From Vibrio zhanjiangensis (GTDB taxonomy: Bacteria > Pseudomonadota > Gammaproteobacteria > Enterobacterales > Vibrionaceae): a stretch of DNA of 57,124 nucleotides. A program made the position numbers and the translations under genes. The stretch lies in the NCBI RefSeq assembly GCF_030161235.1, contig NZ_BSPW01000026.1, forward strand, positions 1 to 57,124. Direction: 5' to 3'. Under the pieces are notes generated by a model. The model was not told where the DNA came from. It saw only the letters and a list, made by a program, of their open reading frames with translations, and made no database searches. This document shows, one piece after another, positions 8,483 through 16,748 of the stretch (position 1 is the stretch's first letter; every line of letters begins with the position of its first letter).

Positions 8483-11050
8483 ATGAGAATATACAGCAAG
8501 ATGGACAAACACAGCATTGATAATTCGAAAAGATTTATCTCACTAAGGCTTAAATTAGTTTTTGCCATTATTATCGTCTTGCTGTTTTCTAACGGTTTGA
8601 ATACCACTCTCAATTATTTAAACTTTGACAAAAGGCTAACCCAAACCAGTGATTCCACCTTTCAAGTGGTTGTAGATGAAACGGACAAGGATATTCGTCA
8701 AGCAATGAGCTTAGGCCTACCTTTGTCTTCCATATCAAATATTCAGGCCTTGATAGAAAGACGCTCGAAGTTAGTGGGTGGAATCAGCTCGATACAAGTT
8801 GTGAACAATAACGGGGAAATTATATTCTCCACAAATGGAGTTCCATCCAATTCAGACAGATTAATTACTTCGGATATTATCAACACATTTAGCATTAAAG
8901 AAGGAGAACTTAAACTGTTTTATTCTCCTTTTCACCTAGATAAGGCAAAGCGTGTTTTACTTTCGACCCAAATAATTTATGCCCTATTTGGTGTACTCAT
9001 TACCTCTGTCCTAGGATATTGGATACTAAATCTTCTACTGGATTTTCTCCTCAGTAGAGTCCAGTTAGCAACAGATTTAAGCAATACTGAAGACTTGCCG
9101 AATAATCAAATCCTTAACTCTATCAAGGATTTGATTATTCTCAATAAAACTAGAACAGGCTGGGAGAGGTTTAGAGCCAAATACTTCCCATTACTTGTCA
9201 TTTCACTGGCCATAGTTTTAACAATTGCCTCAAATTTGGGTAGTTCTTATCAATCATTGGCTATGCTTTCAAACGTGTATCAAGATCAGTTGCAACAGAA
9301 ATCAAACCTAATTGGAGATACTTTATCTAATATGATTAGTCGCTTAGTGGAACAAGGTGTGCCACTAAACCGATTAACAGGATTAGAAGAAGAATTTGCT
9401 GCCTATATAAATCACCACCCAGAGTTATTGTCGATTCGGCTAGAAGAAAGTGATGAGACACTTTATCAATACCCTACCGTTTTTCCGGATTATGCCGATG
9501 CCAGTCTGCTGTCTATCCCCATTGATAAAACTGGCTTCATTCAGCTTCAAATGATGGCCAACACGAATATTGTTCCACAGTTGATTAAAGACAGTATTAT
9601 GGATATGTTGACTGTGCTCATCGCTTCAAGTTTGTGCGTGATGGAAATCATTTTGTATGTTTGCAACGCGATGATCATTTTTCCTTGGAGGCGAATAAAA
9701 CAATTAATTGACATCGATGAAAATCAACAACACCACCATATTGTCCGAGTACAGACTAACGATGAACTTGGCATATTGTTGAGGAAACTCAATCAATTGG
9801 TTCAAAAAGTATTCGATAACAAAACCTTCTCACAGACAAATATACAAGATTATCGCTTTGTGAGGTTGCCGCTGTTTATTTTAATTTTTGCTGAAACCAT
9901 GTCGTTGGCATTCTTCCCCAATTTCGTCACCAGTATCCCAAGCTCTCTTAATTTGATACCACAAGACCTAATTATAGGTGTTTCTATCTCACTATTTATG
10001 CTTTTCTGGGCAATTTCTCTCCCGTTCGCAGGGTACTGGTCTGATAAAGTTGGTAGGCGAAAGTCACTTATTTGGGGTGGCGGAATTATCTCAGTAGGCT
10101 TGTTTGCAACAGCGATAAGCCCAAATTTGGAAGTCCTTCTTATAACTAGAGTAATCACAGCAATCGGATTTGGTATTGTCTTTATATCAGCACAGGGATA
10201 TATCACTGATACAACAACCTCTCAAAATAGAACAAAAGGAATGTCGTCTTTCTCTTCAGCATTTTTTTCCGGCTCCCTATGTGGAGCAGCAATAGGTGGA
10301 GTTTTAGCTGACAAGCTAGGTTATTCTATCACGTTCGTTCTAGCCTCATTACTTGCTTTGTTAGGCTCAGTACTTATATCTGCTTCTTTTGACCACAGTA
10401 AGAGCAATGTTATAAGCAACCCCGTAAAACTATCCGATTTTAAAAAATTGCTCTCCAACAGGTATTTCACCCTAGTGGCTTTGTTTAGCGCCATACCTGC
10501 TAAAATTATCTTAACTGGCTTTCTTTACTATATATGCCCTGTTTATCTGCAATCTCTTGGTGAGAGTAGCGCCGTTTCAGGGCGTGTAATGATGACTTAC
10601 GGATTAGCCATTGTATTTCTTGCTCCACTTTCAGCAATAGTGATAGATAAGTGGAATAATAAAATGGCCTTCATTTTCTCTGGAGGGGTTTTGTGTGCTG
10701 TGGCATTGATCAATATTGTTGCGCTTCCGGGCACCCAAGGATTGCTTCTGATCGTCATATTAGTTGGTTTTGCTCACGGTATTAGTGTCTCACCTCAAGT
10801 AGCACTTGTCATTGAACATCTTGGAGAGTCACACTTAGACAAAGGGAAAACAATCGGTATATTCCGGCTAATCGAACGTATCGGAAACATTTCAGGTCCA
10901 TTAGTCGCTGGCCTATGTTTGAGTGTTTTAAGCTTTGAAAGCACCATTTTGCTGTTCGGTGTTATGTTACTGATAAGCTCTGTCATTCTATTGAGCTTTT
11001 ACAGCGCTTTTGTCCACAGAGACAAAAAACAAATGGAGGTTGTGAAATGA
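8483..11050 (+). CDS. Double periplasmic sensor-HAMP-like protein fused to an MFS transporter
   Basis: This 855-residue membrane protein has two unlike halves. The N-terminal half shows a membrane helix (about 24-42), an extracytoplasmic domain of about 120 residues (SSIQVVNNNGEIIFST is typical of Cache/PAS-like sensors), a helix (about 165-190), a third helix (about 233-255), a second extracytoplasmic domain (about 260-370), a fourth helix and a HAMP-like linker (about 400-440). The C-terminal half (from about 455) is a 12-helix MFS domain with loop motif GYWSDKVGRRKS (about 517). It lies 2 nt after clpV and ends in an ATGA overlap with the next gene. ATG 8483 has no clear ribosome binding site; ATG 8501 is an alternative. 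A sensory role for T6SS control is inferred. Confidence 0.75.
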   Translation: MRIYSKMDKHSIDNSKRFISLRLKLVFAIIIVLLFSNGLNTTLNYLNFDKRLTQTSDSTFQVVVDETDKDIRQAMSLGLPLSSISNIQALIERRSKLVGGISSIQVVNNNGEIIFSTNGVPSNSDRLITSDIINTFSIKEGELKLFYSPFHLDKAKRVLLSTQIIYALFGVLITSVLGYWILNLLLDFLLSRVQLATDLSNTEDLPNNQILNSIKDLIILNKTRTGWERFRAKYFPLLVISLAIVLTIASNLGSSYQSLAMLSNVYQDQLQQKSNLIGDTLSNMISRLVEQGVPLNRLTGLEEEFAAYINHHPELLSIRLEESDETLYQYPTVFPDYADASLLSIPIDKTGFIQLQMMANTNIVPQLIKDSIMDMLTVLIASSLCVMEIILYVCNAMIIFPWRRIKQLIDIDENQQHHHIVRVQTNDELGILLRKLNQLVQKVFDNKTFSQTNIQDYRFVRLPLFILIFAETMSLAFFPNFVTSIPSSLNLIPQDLIIGVSISLFMLFWAISLPFAGYWSDKVGRRKSLIWGGGIISVGLFATAISPNLEVLLITRVITAIGFGIVFISAQGYITDTTTSQNRTKGMSSFSSAFFSGSLCGAAIGGVLADKLGYSITFVLASLLALLGSVLISASFDHSKSNVISNPVKLSDFKKLLSNRYFTLVALFSAIPAKIILTGFLYYICPVYLQSLGESSAVSGRVMMTYGLAIVFLAPLSAIVIDKWNNKMAFIFSGGVLCAVALINIVALPGTQGLLLIVILVGFAHGISVSPQVALVIEHLGESHLDKGKTIGIFRLIERIGNISGPLVAGLCLSVLSFESTILLFGVMLLISSVILLSFYSAFVHRDKKQMEVVK

Positions 11051-12039
11051 GAGTTTTACTTCTAGCTATATTGGCTATCCTACCGTTTGAAGCATCGGCA
11101 GAATCTTCTGAAGATGATAAACATATTGTCATGGTGCTCTGGCGTGGAATGACTGATGCTGAACGAGGGTTTATGGAGTATTTGTCTGGTAAAGTGTCCG
11201 CTCACTATACTATCTTGGATGCAAAGCGGGATAAAGCACTGTTGGCCAATCACCTAAAAAGTGTGACTAGATTGAACCCCGATTTGATTTATACCTTCGG
11301 TACAACAATTACTCTGGGTTTACTTGGCACAGAAAGCTCACCAAGTGCCTTTAGAGAAAAAAGCGCAACACCTGTCGTATTCAGTATTGTTACCGATCCT
11401 GTTGGTTCGAATATTGTGAGTTCTCTTGGTGCAGAACATCGTAACTTTACAGGAGTTAGCCATATAGTGCCTCACAATGTTCAACTAAAAGCAATTAGCC
11501 AACTTTCAGGACTCGATACTATTGGCGTTATCTTTAACCCCTTAGAAAATAATTCAGTGGTAACCGCACGAAATATTCAAGCGCTTTCATCCGAGTTCAA
11601 AAAAGACATTTTTCTTTACCCTCTTAGGACAAGAAATGACAAACCTGACTCAGATTCAATAGATAAAGTTGTGTCCATGATGCAAGAAGATGGCGTTCAA
11701 TTAGCCTACCTTCCTCCAGATTCTTACATCATTAGCAAGGGTCAAAACATTGTAGAAAATCTTCATCAACATGGAATTGTAACGTTTTCAGCCACAGAGT
11801 CGCCAATAAGAAACAATGATGCCCTCTTTGGAATAGTAAGCCGTTATTATAACGCCGGCCAGTTTGCAGGTTATAAAGCCGAACAAATCCTGACAGGCAA
11901 GTCCTCTGTTAGCGACATTCCCATCGAGTCTCTGACTCAATATTCATACATTGTTAACGTCGGGGCTGCCCAAACTCTGGACTATTACCCGCCCGTATCT
12001 ATATTGAAAATCTCGGAATTAGTCGGAGGGCATGAATGA
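11047..12039 (+). CDS. ABC-type substrate-binding lipid-free periplasmic protein (DUF534/TrpX-like)
   Basis: The 330-residue protein starts with a signal peptide (MRVLLLAILAILPFEASA) and then has the fold pattern of the ABC_sub_bind (DUF534) family: LNPDLIYTFGTTIT, TPVVFSIVTDPVGSNIV, TGVSHIVPHNVQLKAI and IGVIFNPLENNS. Relatives bind amino acids or aromatic ligands for ABC uptake. No permease or ATPase gene is nearby. The gene is ATGA-coupled on both sides, between the sensor-MFS gene and another binding-protein gene, so it is more likely to deliver ligand information to the sensor than to serve an importer; that is inference. Confidence 0.8.
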   Translation: MRVLLLAILAILPFEASAESSEDDKHIVMVLWRGMTDAERGFMEYLSGKVSAHYTILDAKRDKALLANHLKSVTRLNPDLIYTFGTTITLGLLGTESSPSAFREKSATPVVFSIVTDPVGSNIVSSLGAEHRNFTGVSHIVPHNVQLKAISQLSGLDTIGVIFNPLENNSVVTARNIQALSSEFKKDIFLYPLRTRNDKPDSDSIDKVVSMMQEDGVQLAYLPPDSYIISKGQNIVENLHQHGIVTFSATESPIRNNDALFGIVSRYYNAGQFAGYKAEQILTGKSSVSDIPIESLTQYSYIVNVGAAQTLDYYPPVSILKISELVGGHE

Positions 12040-12773
12040 CAAAAATCATGACGTTTCTTGCCTTTTTTGCTGCGGTTTTGTTCACCATAGCGAATACAGC
12101 TAATGCTAACGCACAAGCCGCATTTGGCCCTGCTCGCCTCCAGCTAACAACACAAAACTGGCCTCCTTACCAAGATTATATTGATGGTGAAATGAAAGGT
12201 GTGGCGATCGATAAGGTGAAATGTGCTTTGAATAGTATGGCGCAACCATATCAAATAACAATGACAGCTTGGTCGGATGCACAGCTAAGAGTGCAAAGTG
12301 GCCTACAGCATGGTTTTTTTGTTGCAACACAAACGGCAGAGCGAGATGAATATGCAACGATTTCTGTTCCTATCGCCCAACAAGAACTGCGCTGGTACTT
12401 TGGACCCGGAGTAAAACCCATCATTAATGAACTTACAAAAGTTAATCTCAATTTTTCAGCTAAGTTTGGATCAAGTAAATGGTTTTGGCTTAAACGAAAT
12501 GGTTTCAATGTCGTAAAACAGCCCCGAGACGCAAAAGTGTTACTAAAGCTCTTAAAACAACGAGAAATTGACATCGTTCTGGAAGATGAAAAAGTGTTTC
12601 AACAAGAGTTAGAGGCCGCATCGCTACCACTCAACTTTTTTCAATCTCAGCTTAAAGATTCAACGCCTATGGGCGTCTATTTTTCCAATCATTTTCTCAA
12701 CAAATATGCTGGCTTTTTGTCAGCGTTTAACTCCGCAATAAAAAAATGTGAGGGGAAAACAAATGACGATTAG
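12036..12773 (+). CDS. Periplasmic solute-binding protein, SBP_bac_3-like
   Basis: This 245-residue exported protein has a signal peptide (cleavage near ANANAQA) and the pattern of family 3 extracellular solute-binding proteins: LQLTTQNWPPYQDY near the mature N-terminus, GVAIDKVKCAL, ATQTAERDEYATIS, and a C-terminal IDIVLEDEKVF. Family members bind polar amino acids, as transport receptors or as sensor domains. It is ATGA-coupled to the preceding binding protein and overlaps the region upstream of the FHA gene, with no ABC transporter genes in the operon. The ligand is unknown. Confidence 0.78.
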   Translation: MTKIMTFLAFFAAVLFTIANTANANAQAAFGPARLQLTTQNWPPYQDYIDGEMKGVAIDKVKCALNSMAQPYQITMTAWSDAQLRVQSGLQHGFFVATQTAERDEYATISVPIAQQELRWYFGPGVKPIINELTKVNLNFSAKFGSSKWFWLKRNGFNVVKQPRDAKVLLKLLKQREIDIVLEDEKVFQQELEAASLPLNFFQSQLKDSTPMGVYFSNHFLNKYAGFLSAFNSAIKKCEGKTNDD

Positions 12774-13707
12774 CATTCATTTGATCTCTGTACCCTCTGA
12801 TGAAGTAGTCACTTCCAGAGTCGTTTACCTTCCTGAAGCTGGTGGTGACTTTGGCCGCTCAACTTCATGTGATATATCCTTACCAGATCAAAGTAAGCGA
12901 ATTTCGAGAGTACACGGTAGTATTCGACTCACCGAGAGTGGTTATAGTGTCAAAAGTACGGGGCAAAATGCTGCCTCACTTAATGACAAACCTATGACAA
13001 AAGACAAGGAGTACCCGCTCAATGACGGCGATATACTCAAAGTAGAACGTTACACTATGCTTGTTTCTACTTTGATATCATCGAAACAAACCGATGAAGA
13101 AACCAAAGAGACTCCTCTATTCCCAGAGTCCTTTTCATTACAGCTAGATAATGATGATACCGATTTTCTTGAAGACAGCTCTCCATCTGCTTCAAGTGAA
13201 ACACCGAGCCATTTTGCACAACAAGGCGTTCTGAGTGATGACCCATTTGCAGCTGACCCTTTCGAAGACCTCGACAGTGACTTGATATCCCGGCACACTG
13301 AACCCGATGAGCCTGATTTGAATCGAGTGCATCAAACCAGCGATCCAGAGCTACTGCCCGCAAGTACAAAAGCCGATACTCCCATTGAGACATCATTGGA
13401 AAAAATACTCTCTATCACCGAAAAAAACCAAAGATACTTAACGAATCCAGCATTGCATCATGAACTACTTTTTAAAGCGCTCGATCAAACCGTTGACCAA
13501 TTTTTGAACGACTTCTCGCCACTTGAGTTGGAACGGTTGTTTAATAACTATATTTCCGGTGGGCTCTTTACCAGTAAAGAAAAAAAATATTGGAAAATTT
13601 ATCGAAAACACTTCCAGCATCGTCAAGAAAATGGTGATTTTAGGCGACAATTTAAAGCTCTTTTTATGGAAAACATGCAAAAAAATAGAGAGGACAATAA
13701 TGGCTAG
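12763..13707 (+). CDS. tagH: T6SS-associated FHA-domain protein (TagH/Fha type)
   Basis: The 314-residue protein has an N-terminal forkhead-associated domain (about 20-95) with the phosphothreonine-binding pattern FGRSTSCDISLPD, RISRVHGSI and a following N (QNAAS). An acidic linker follows (about 105-205), then a C-terminal helical domain (about 225-310) of the type found in T6SS FHA proteins. In T6SSs with a kinase, such proteins are phosphorylated and trigger assembly; a kinase gene closes this operon. The start at 12763 is preferred over 12748 because GAGGGG precedes it at a good distance. The end overlaps tssJ by 8 nt. Confidence 0.85.
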   Translation: MTISIHLISVPSDEVVTSRVVYLPEAGGDFGRSTSCDISLPDQSKRISRVHGSIRLTESGYSVKSTGQNAASLNDKPMTKDKEYPLNDGDILKVERYTMLVSTLISSKQTDEETKETPLFPESFSLQLDNDDTDFLEDSSPSASSETPSHFAQQGVLSDDPFAADPFEDLDSDLISRHTEPDEPDLNRVHQTSDPELLPASTKADTPIETSLEKILSITEKNQRYLTNPALHHELLFKALDQTVDQFLNDFSPLELERLFNNYISGGLFTSKEKKYWKIYRKHFQHRQENGDFRRQFKALFMENMQKNREDNNG

Positions 13708-14182
13708 GTGGTGTTTTGTTTGGGTTCTGTTTTTGATCGGATGCTCATCCGATCCTGCCCCTGTGGTTACACAATACTCATTAGCAATTAAATCAGATAA
13801 GTCAGCCAATCCTTCTGATTCCAGTAGTTCAAACCCTGTGGTCGTAAGACTGTACCAATTGACAGATACGCAAATGTTTAACCAGCAGCCATTTATCGAT
13901 TTGTATGCCAATGACGTTCAGCTGCTTAGCAGCAATCTAATCTCCAAACAAATATTGCCTGTTGTTATCCCTGATACTGACGTCAAGCTCACTCTCGATA
14001 TCAATAGTCAAACTCAATACATCGGAATTTTAGTTGAATTCATCAATTATCAACAGAGTCAACCGAAAGCAGTATCAGTATTGCCAAAAAATTCAGATCA
14101 GTATCTGCAATTGAGCATTTCAGGCGATAGAACCATTTTGGAAATCATCACACCAGACTCACCTTGGTGGAAACTGTTTTAA
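13700..14182 (+). CDS. tssJ: TssJ T6SS outer-membrane lipoprotein
   Basis: TssJ anchors the T6SS membrane complex in the outer membrane and binds TssM. The 160-residue precursor starts MARWCFVWVLFLIGCSSD with lipobox LIGC (Cys15). The mature part has the transthyretin-like pattern VVRLYQLTDTQMFNQQPF, close to the family's typical RvyqLkd...F..a.f.dL. The start at 13700 is chosen because the lipoprotein signal begins there and GAGAGGAC precedes it; the open frame extends further upstream inside the FHA gene without such signals. Confidence 0.93.
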   Translation: MARWCFVWVLFLIGCSSDPAPVVTQYSLAIKSDKSANPSDSSSSNPVVVRLYQLTDTQMFNQQPFIDLYANDVQLLSSNLISKQILPVVIPDTDVKLTLDINSQTQYIGILVEFINYQQSQPKAVSVLPKNSDQYLQLSISGDRTILEIITPDSPWWKLF

Positions 14183-14202
14183 CCATATTCGAGGAAAACG
14201 AC

Positions 14203-15534
14203 GTGGACGCATTCAAAAAAGTGGTATGGCAAGAAGGCATGTTCATCGCCCCACAGCATTTTCAGCAACAAGATCGTTATGTTCAAAACTATATCCGCCA
14301 AAATATTGAAACATTGGCTGGCTTTTCTCCGTTCTTTGGCATCACTGAGTTGACCATTAACCACAGTTTGCTAAAAATTGGCAAACTTTCGGTATCTTCT
14401 TCTTCGGGCATATTCCCAGATGGTACTCAATTCGAACTCATAGAGGAAATAGCAAGAGACATTCCACAGGGAACAATCGAGACAATTGCCTATTTAGCCC
14501 TTCCTATTTCTTTGCAAGGCAACAACGACTATGGTAGCGATGAATCTGAACAAAGCAGGTATGTCACTCAATCCATAAATGTATTTGATACTTCAACTTC
14601 CGAGAATGCTAGTGTAGAAATTGATGTGGCACAATTGAATTTGTCCATAAAACTAGATGGCGAAGACACCTCTGGATTCACCTTGATTCCAATTACAAAA
14701 ATTCTAGAAAGTGTCGAATCTGGAGAAATTGTCCTTGATCGCTCATTTATTCCTGCATGTTTGCATTATGGGGCGTCCATGCTTTTAACGGAGAGAATGA
14801 AGGAAATTCATGCTCTCTCTGCCAATCGGGCGAATAGTCTTCTCAAAAGAATTGAAGCGGGACAAGGACAAAAAAGTCCACAATCCATGATGCAAGATTA
14901 TTTATGGTTACAAACATTAAATACCTGGCTACCTTGGTTTGATCTCACCATTAACAACCCCAAATTTCAAACCCATGAGTTGTATTTGGAGCTCAGAAAA
15001 TACGAAGCCCAAATCATGGCTTTAACCCCTGCTATACCTGAACCTTGTACCAGTTTACAGTACCAAAAGCTTTATGAGAGTTTCAACCCGCTCTTTGCCA
15101 ATCTTAGGAATATGCTAACTTTAGTTCAGCAAGACTCGGTTGTAGAGTTTACTTGGGATTCAACACTTTTCGAAAGACGCCGTTTGCTGAGGACACTCAT
15201 CAAAGATACCGCTAGCGTCGCGAATCGGCGATTCGTACTAGCTGTAAAATCCAACATTAGTAGCGTCGAACTCAATGAACTGTTCCCAGTCGCTGCCAAA
15301 CTAGGCAACAATGCAAGAATTGTTGAACTGGTCAGAAATAGTCTATCAGGGATTCATCTATCTCCTTTGCCCGTTGCACCTAGTGAACTTAAACCAATGC
15401 AAGGAGTTGCTTATTTTGAGGTCGATACTTCAGATAGAATGTGGCTCGAAATGATAGAAAATCGCGATGCTATCGCTTTGCATGTTGATACCCGTATCAG
15501 TGAATTGGATGTGATGCTATACGCGTTGAGGTAA
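14203..15534 (+). CDS. tssK: TssK T6SS baseplate-membrane complex adaptor
   Basis: TssK links the baseplate to the membrane complex. The GTG at 14203 gives a 443-residue protein beginning (M)DAFKKVVWQEGMFIAPQHFQ, which matches the family's N-terminal signature (VWSEGMFL.PQHFQQQDRY). GAGGA lies 7 nt upstream. The ATG at 14164 in the same frame would lie inside tssJ and add residues foreign to the family. Other family-like stretches are LPISLQGN, SFIPACLHYGAS, and the C-terminal YFEVDTSDRMWLEM. tssL follows after 5 nt. Confidence 0.93.
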   Translation: MDAFKKVVWQEGMFIAPQHFQQQDRYVQNYIRQNIETLAGFSPFFGITELTINHSLLKIGKLSVSSSSGIFPDGTQFELIEEIARDIPQGTIETIAYLALPISLQGNNDYGSDESEQSRYVTQSINVFDTSTSENASVEIDVAQLNLSIKLDGEDTSGFTLIPITKILESVESGEIVLDRSFIPACLHYGASMLLTERMKEIHALSANRANSLLKRIEAGQGQKSPQSMMQDYLWLQTLNTWLPWFDLTINNPKFQTHELYLELRKYEAQIMALTPAIPEPCTSLQYQKLYESFNPLFANLRNMLTLVQQDSVVEFTWDSTLFERRRLLRTLIKDTASVANRRFVLAVKSNISSVELNELFPVAAKLGNNARIVELVRNSLSGIHLSPLPVAPSELKPMQGVAYFEVDTSDRMWLEMIENRDAIALHVDTRISELDVMLYALR

Positions 15535-15539
15535 TAGTC

Positions 15540-16748
15540 ATGGACTACTTAGACGAAGAAACGCTTGTTTGGAACACTGACAAGTCAGATTCTGTAGATA
15601 AGAACACTGAAGATAGCGCATCACACTGGGTGCCAGTTAATGCGTCTAAACAACAATATGGTTTACTTAGTCAATTCAGTAACGCTGAGAATCAGTTGAT
15701 TAATATAAGTAGCGAGCTGCTGGCAATAACGCTCAAAATATCAACGCTTCCCGAACCACAGGACGTCACTACGTTAAGGCATCAACTTGCTAGCAGTATT
15801 AATGATATTAAATCAAAAGGTTCTGAACTCACGTACCCAGTCGCGGTAATTGATAAATTGTGCTTTTTATATGCGGTTGTATTAGACGAGCTCATTGTCT
15901 ACAGCCCATGGGGAGAGAAACGTTGTTGGGAAAATAAAACACTGCTTAGTGAGCTCTTTGGCATGCGAAACGGCGGAGAGCTTTTCTTTAGCGTTGCTGA
16001 AAAAGCCATTCGACAACCCCAAAAATTGATTGATTTACTTGAAGTTATTTATATTTTTTTAAACATTGGCTTCAAAGGTCAATACAGAGAAACAGGCAGT
16101 GAACAACTTAAAAAATTTATTCATCAGCTTGAACAAATGATTGCCCAATATCGTCCCAGTACCAATATCTATTGTCGAACACGCGTGAAGCAACCCAAAG
16201 CGCGCAAGCCTACGAGACGTAAACGCTATTTACTTACCACACTATTTTTTAGCACTTTAATTGCACTAAGTATCGGACTTACTCACTTTTGGTACAAAGA
16301 AACATTACCACCCAGAGTGAGAGATTTTGCAACCTTACCTTCTTATAGTGAACGCTATATCTTATCCGGCGAAGTGAAAGATATTGTATTTATAAGTCAA
16401 GACGACGACTTGGTTTCTCCTCCGCAGAAAGCGAGTAAGGTAGAAATGCTCGATGCCCTACCACCACCGAGCATTAAAACTAGCAAAACTGGCTGGTTAG
16501 TACAATTGGCTACTTTTTCTTCGCAACAAAATGCCGACTCATTTATCAAGAGCTTATCACCATCAGCTTATTTACCGACCGTAGAAAAAATTCGCTCTTA
16601 CTATCGTGTTGTTGTCGGCACATCTTCTCCTCAACAAGCCGCAGAGATAAAAGATTGGTATCTAAAGAAAGATTCCGTTAAGGCAATTGTCGTTCAACGT
16701 AAAACAACAAGAAATGACACTAAGAATACTTCAGAGGCTCCTGAGTAA
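15540..16748 (+). CDS. tssL: TssL (DotU) with C-terminal SPOR domain
   Basis: TssL is an inner-membrane component of the T6SS trans-envelope complex. The 402 residues show a cytoplasmic DotU domain (about 35-215) with DKLCFLYAVVLDELIVYSPWG, a single membrane helix (about 228-250, RYLLTTLFFSTLIALSIGL), and a periplasmic extension ending in a SPOR-type domain (about 315-390, TGWLVQLATFSSQQNADSFI, then YYRVVVG). SPOR domains bind denuded peptidoglycan, so this is an 'evolved' TssL carrying its own cell-wall anchor. It shares a TAATG junction with tssM. Confidence 0.92.
   Translation: MDYLDEETLVWNTDKSDSVDKNTEDSASHWVPVNASKQQYGLLSQFSNAENQLINISSELLAITLKISTLPEPQDVTTLRHQLASSINDIKSKGSELTYPVAVIDKLCFLYAVVLDELIVYSPWGEKRCWENKTLLSELFGMRNGGELFFSVAEKAIRQPQKLIDLLEVIYIFLNIGFKGQYRETGSEQLKKFIHQLEQMIAQYRPSTNIYCRTRVKQPKARKPTRRKRYLLTTLFFSTLIALSIGLTHFWYKETLPPRVRDFATLPSYSERYILSGEVKDIVFISQDDDLVSPPQKASKVEMLDALPPPSIKTSKTGWLVQLATFSSQQNADSFIKSLSPSAYLPTVEKIRSYYRVVVGTSSPQQAAEIKDWYLKKDSVKAIVVQRKTTRNDTKNTSEAPE

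Noticed and set aside
14164..14202. TssK start at ATG 14164
   Set aside because: It lies inside tssJ and adds residues foreign to the family; GTG 14203 has a good ribosome binding site and gives the family N-terminus.
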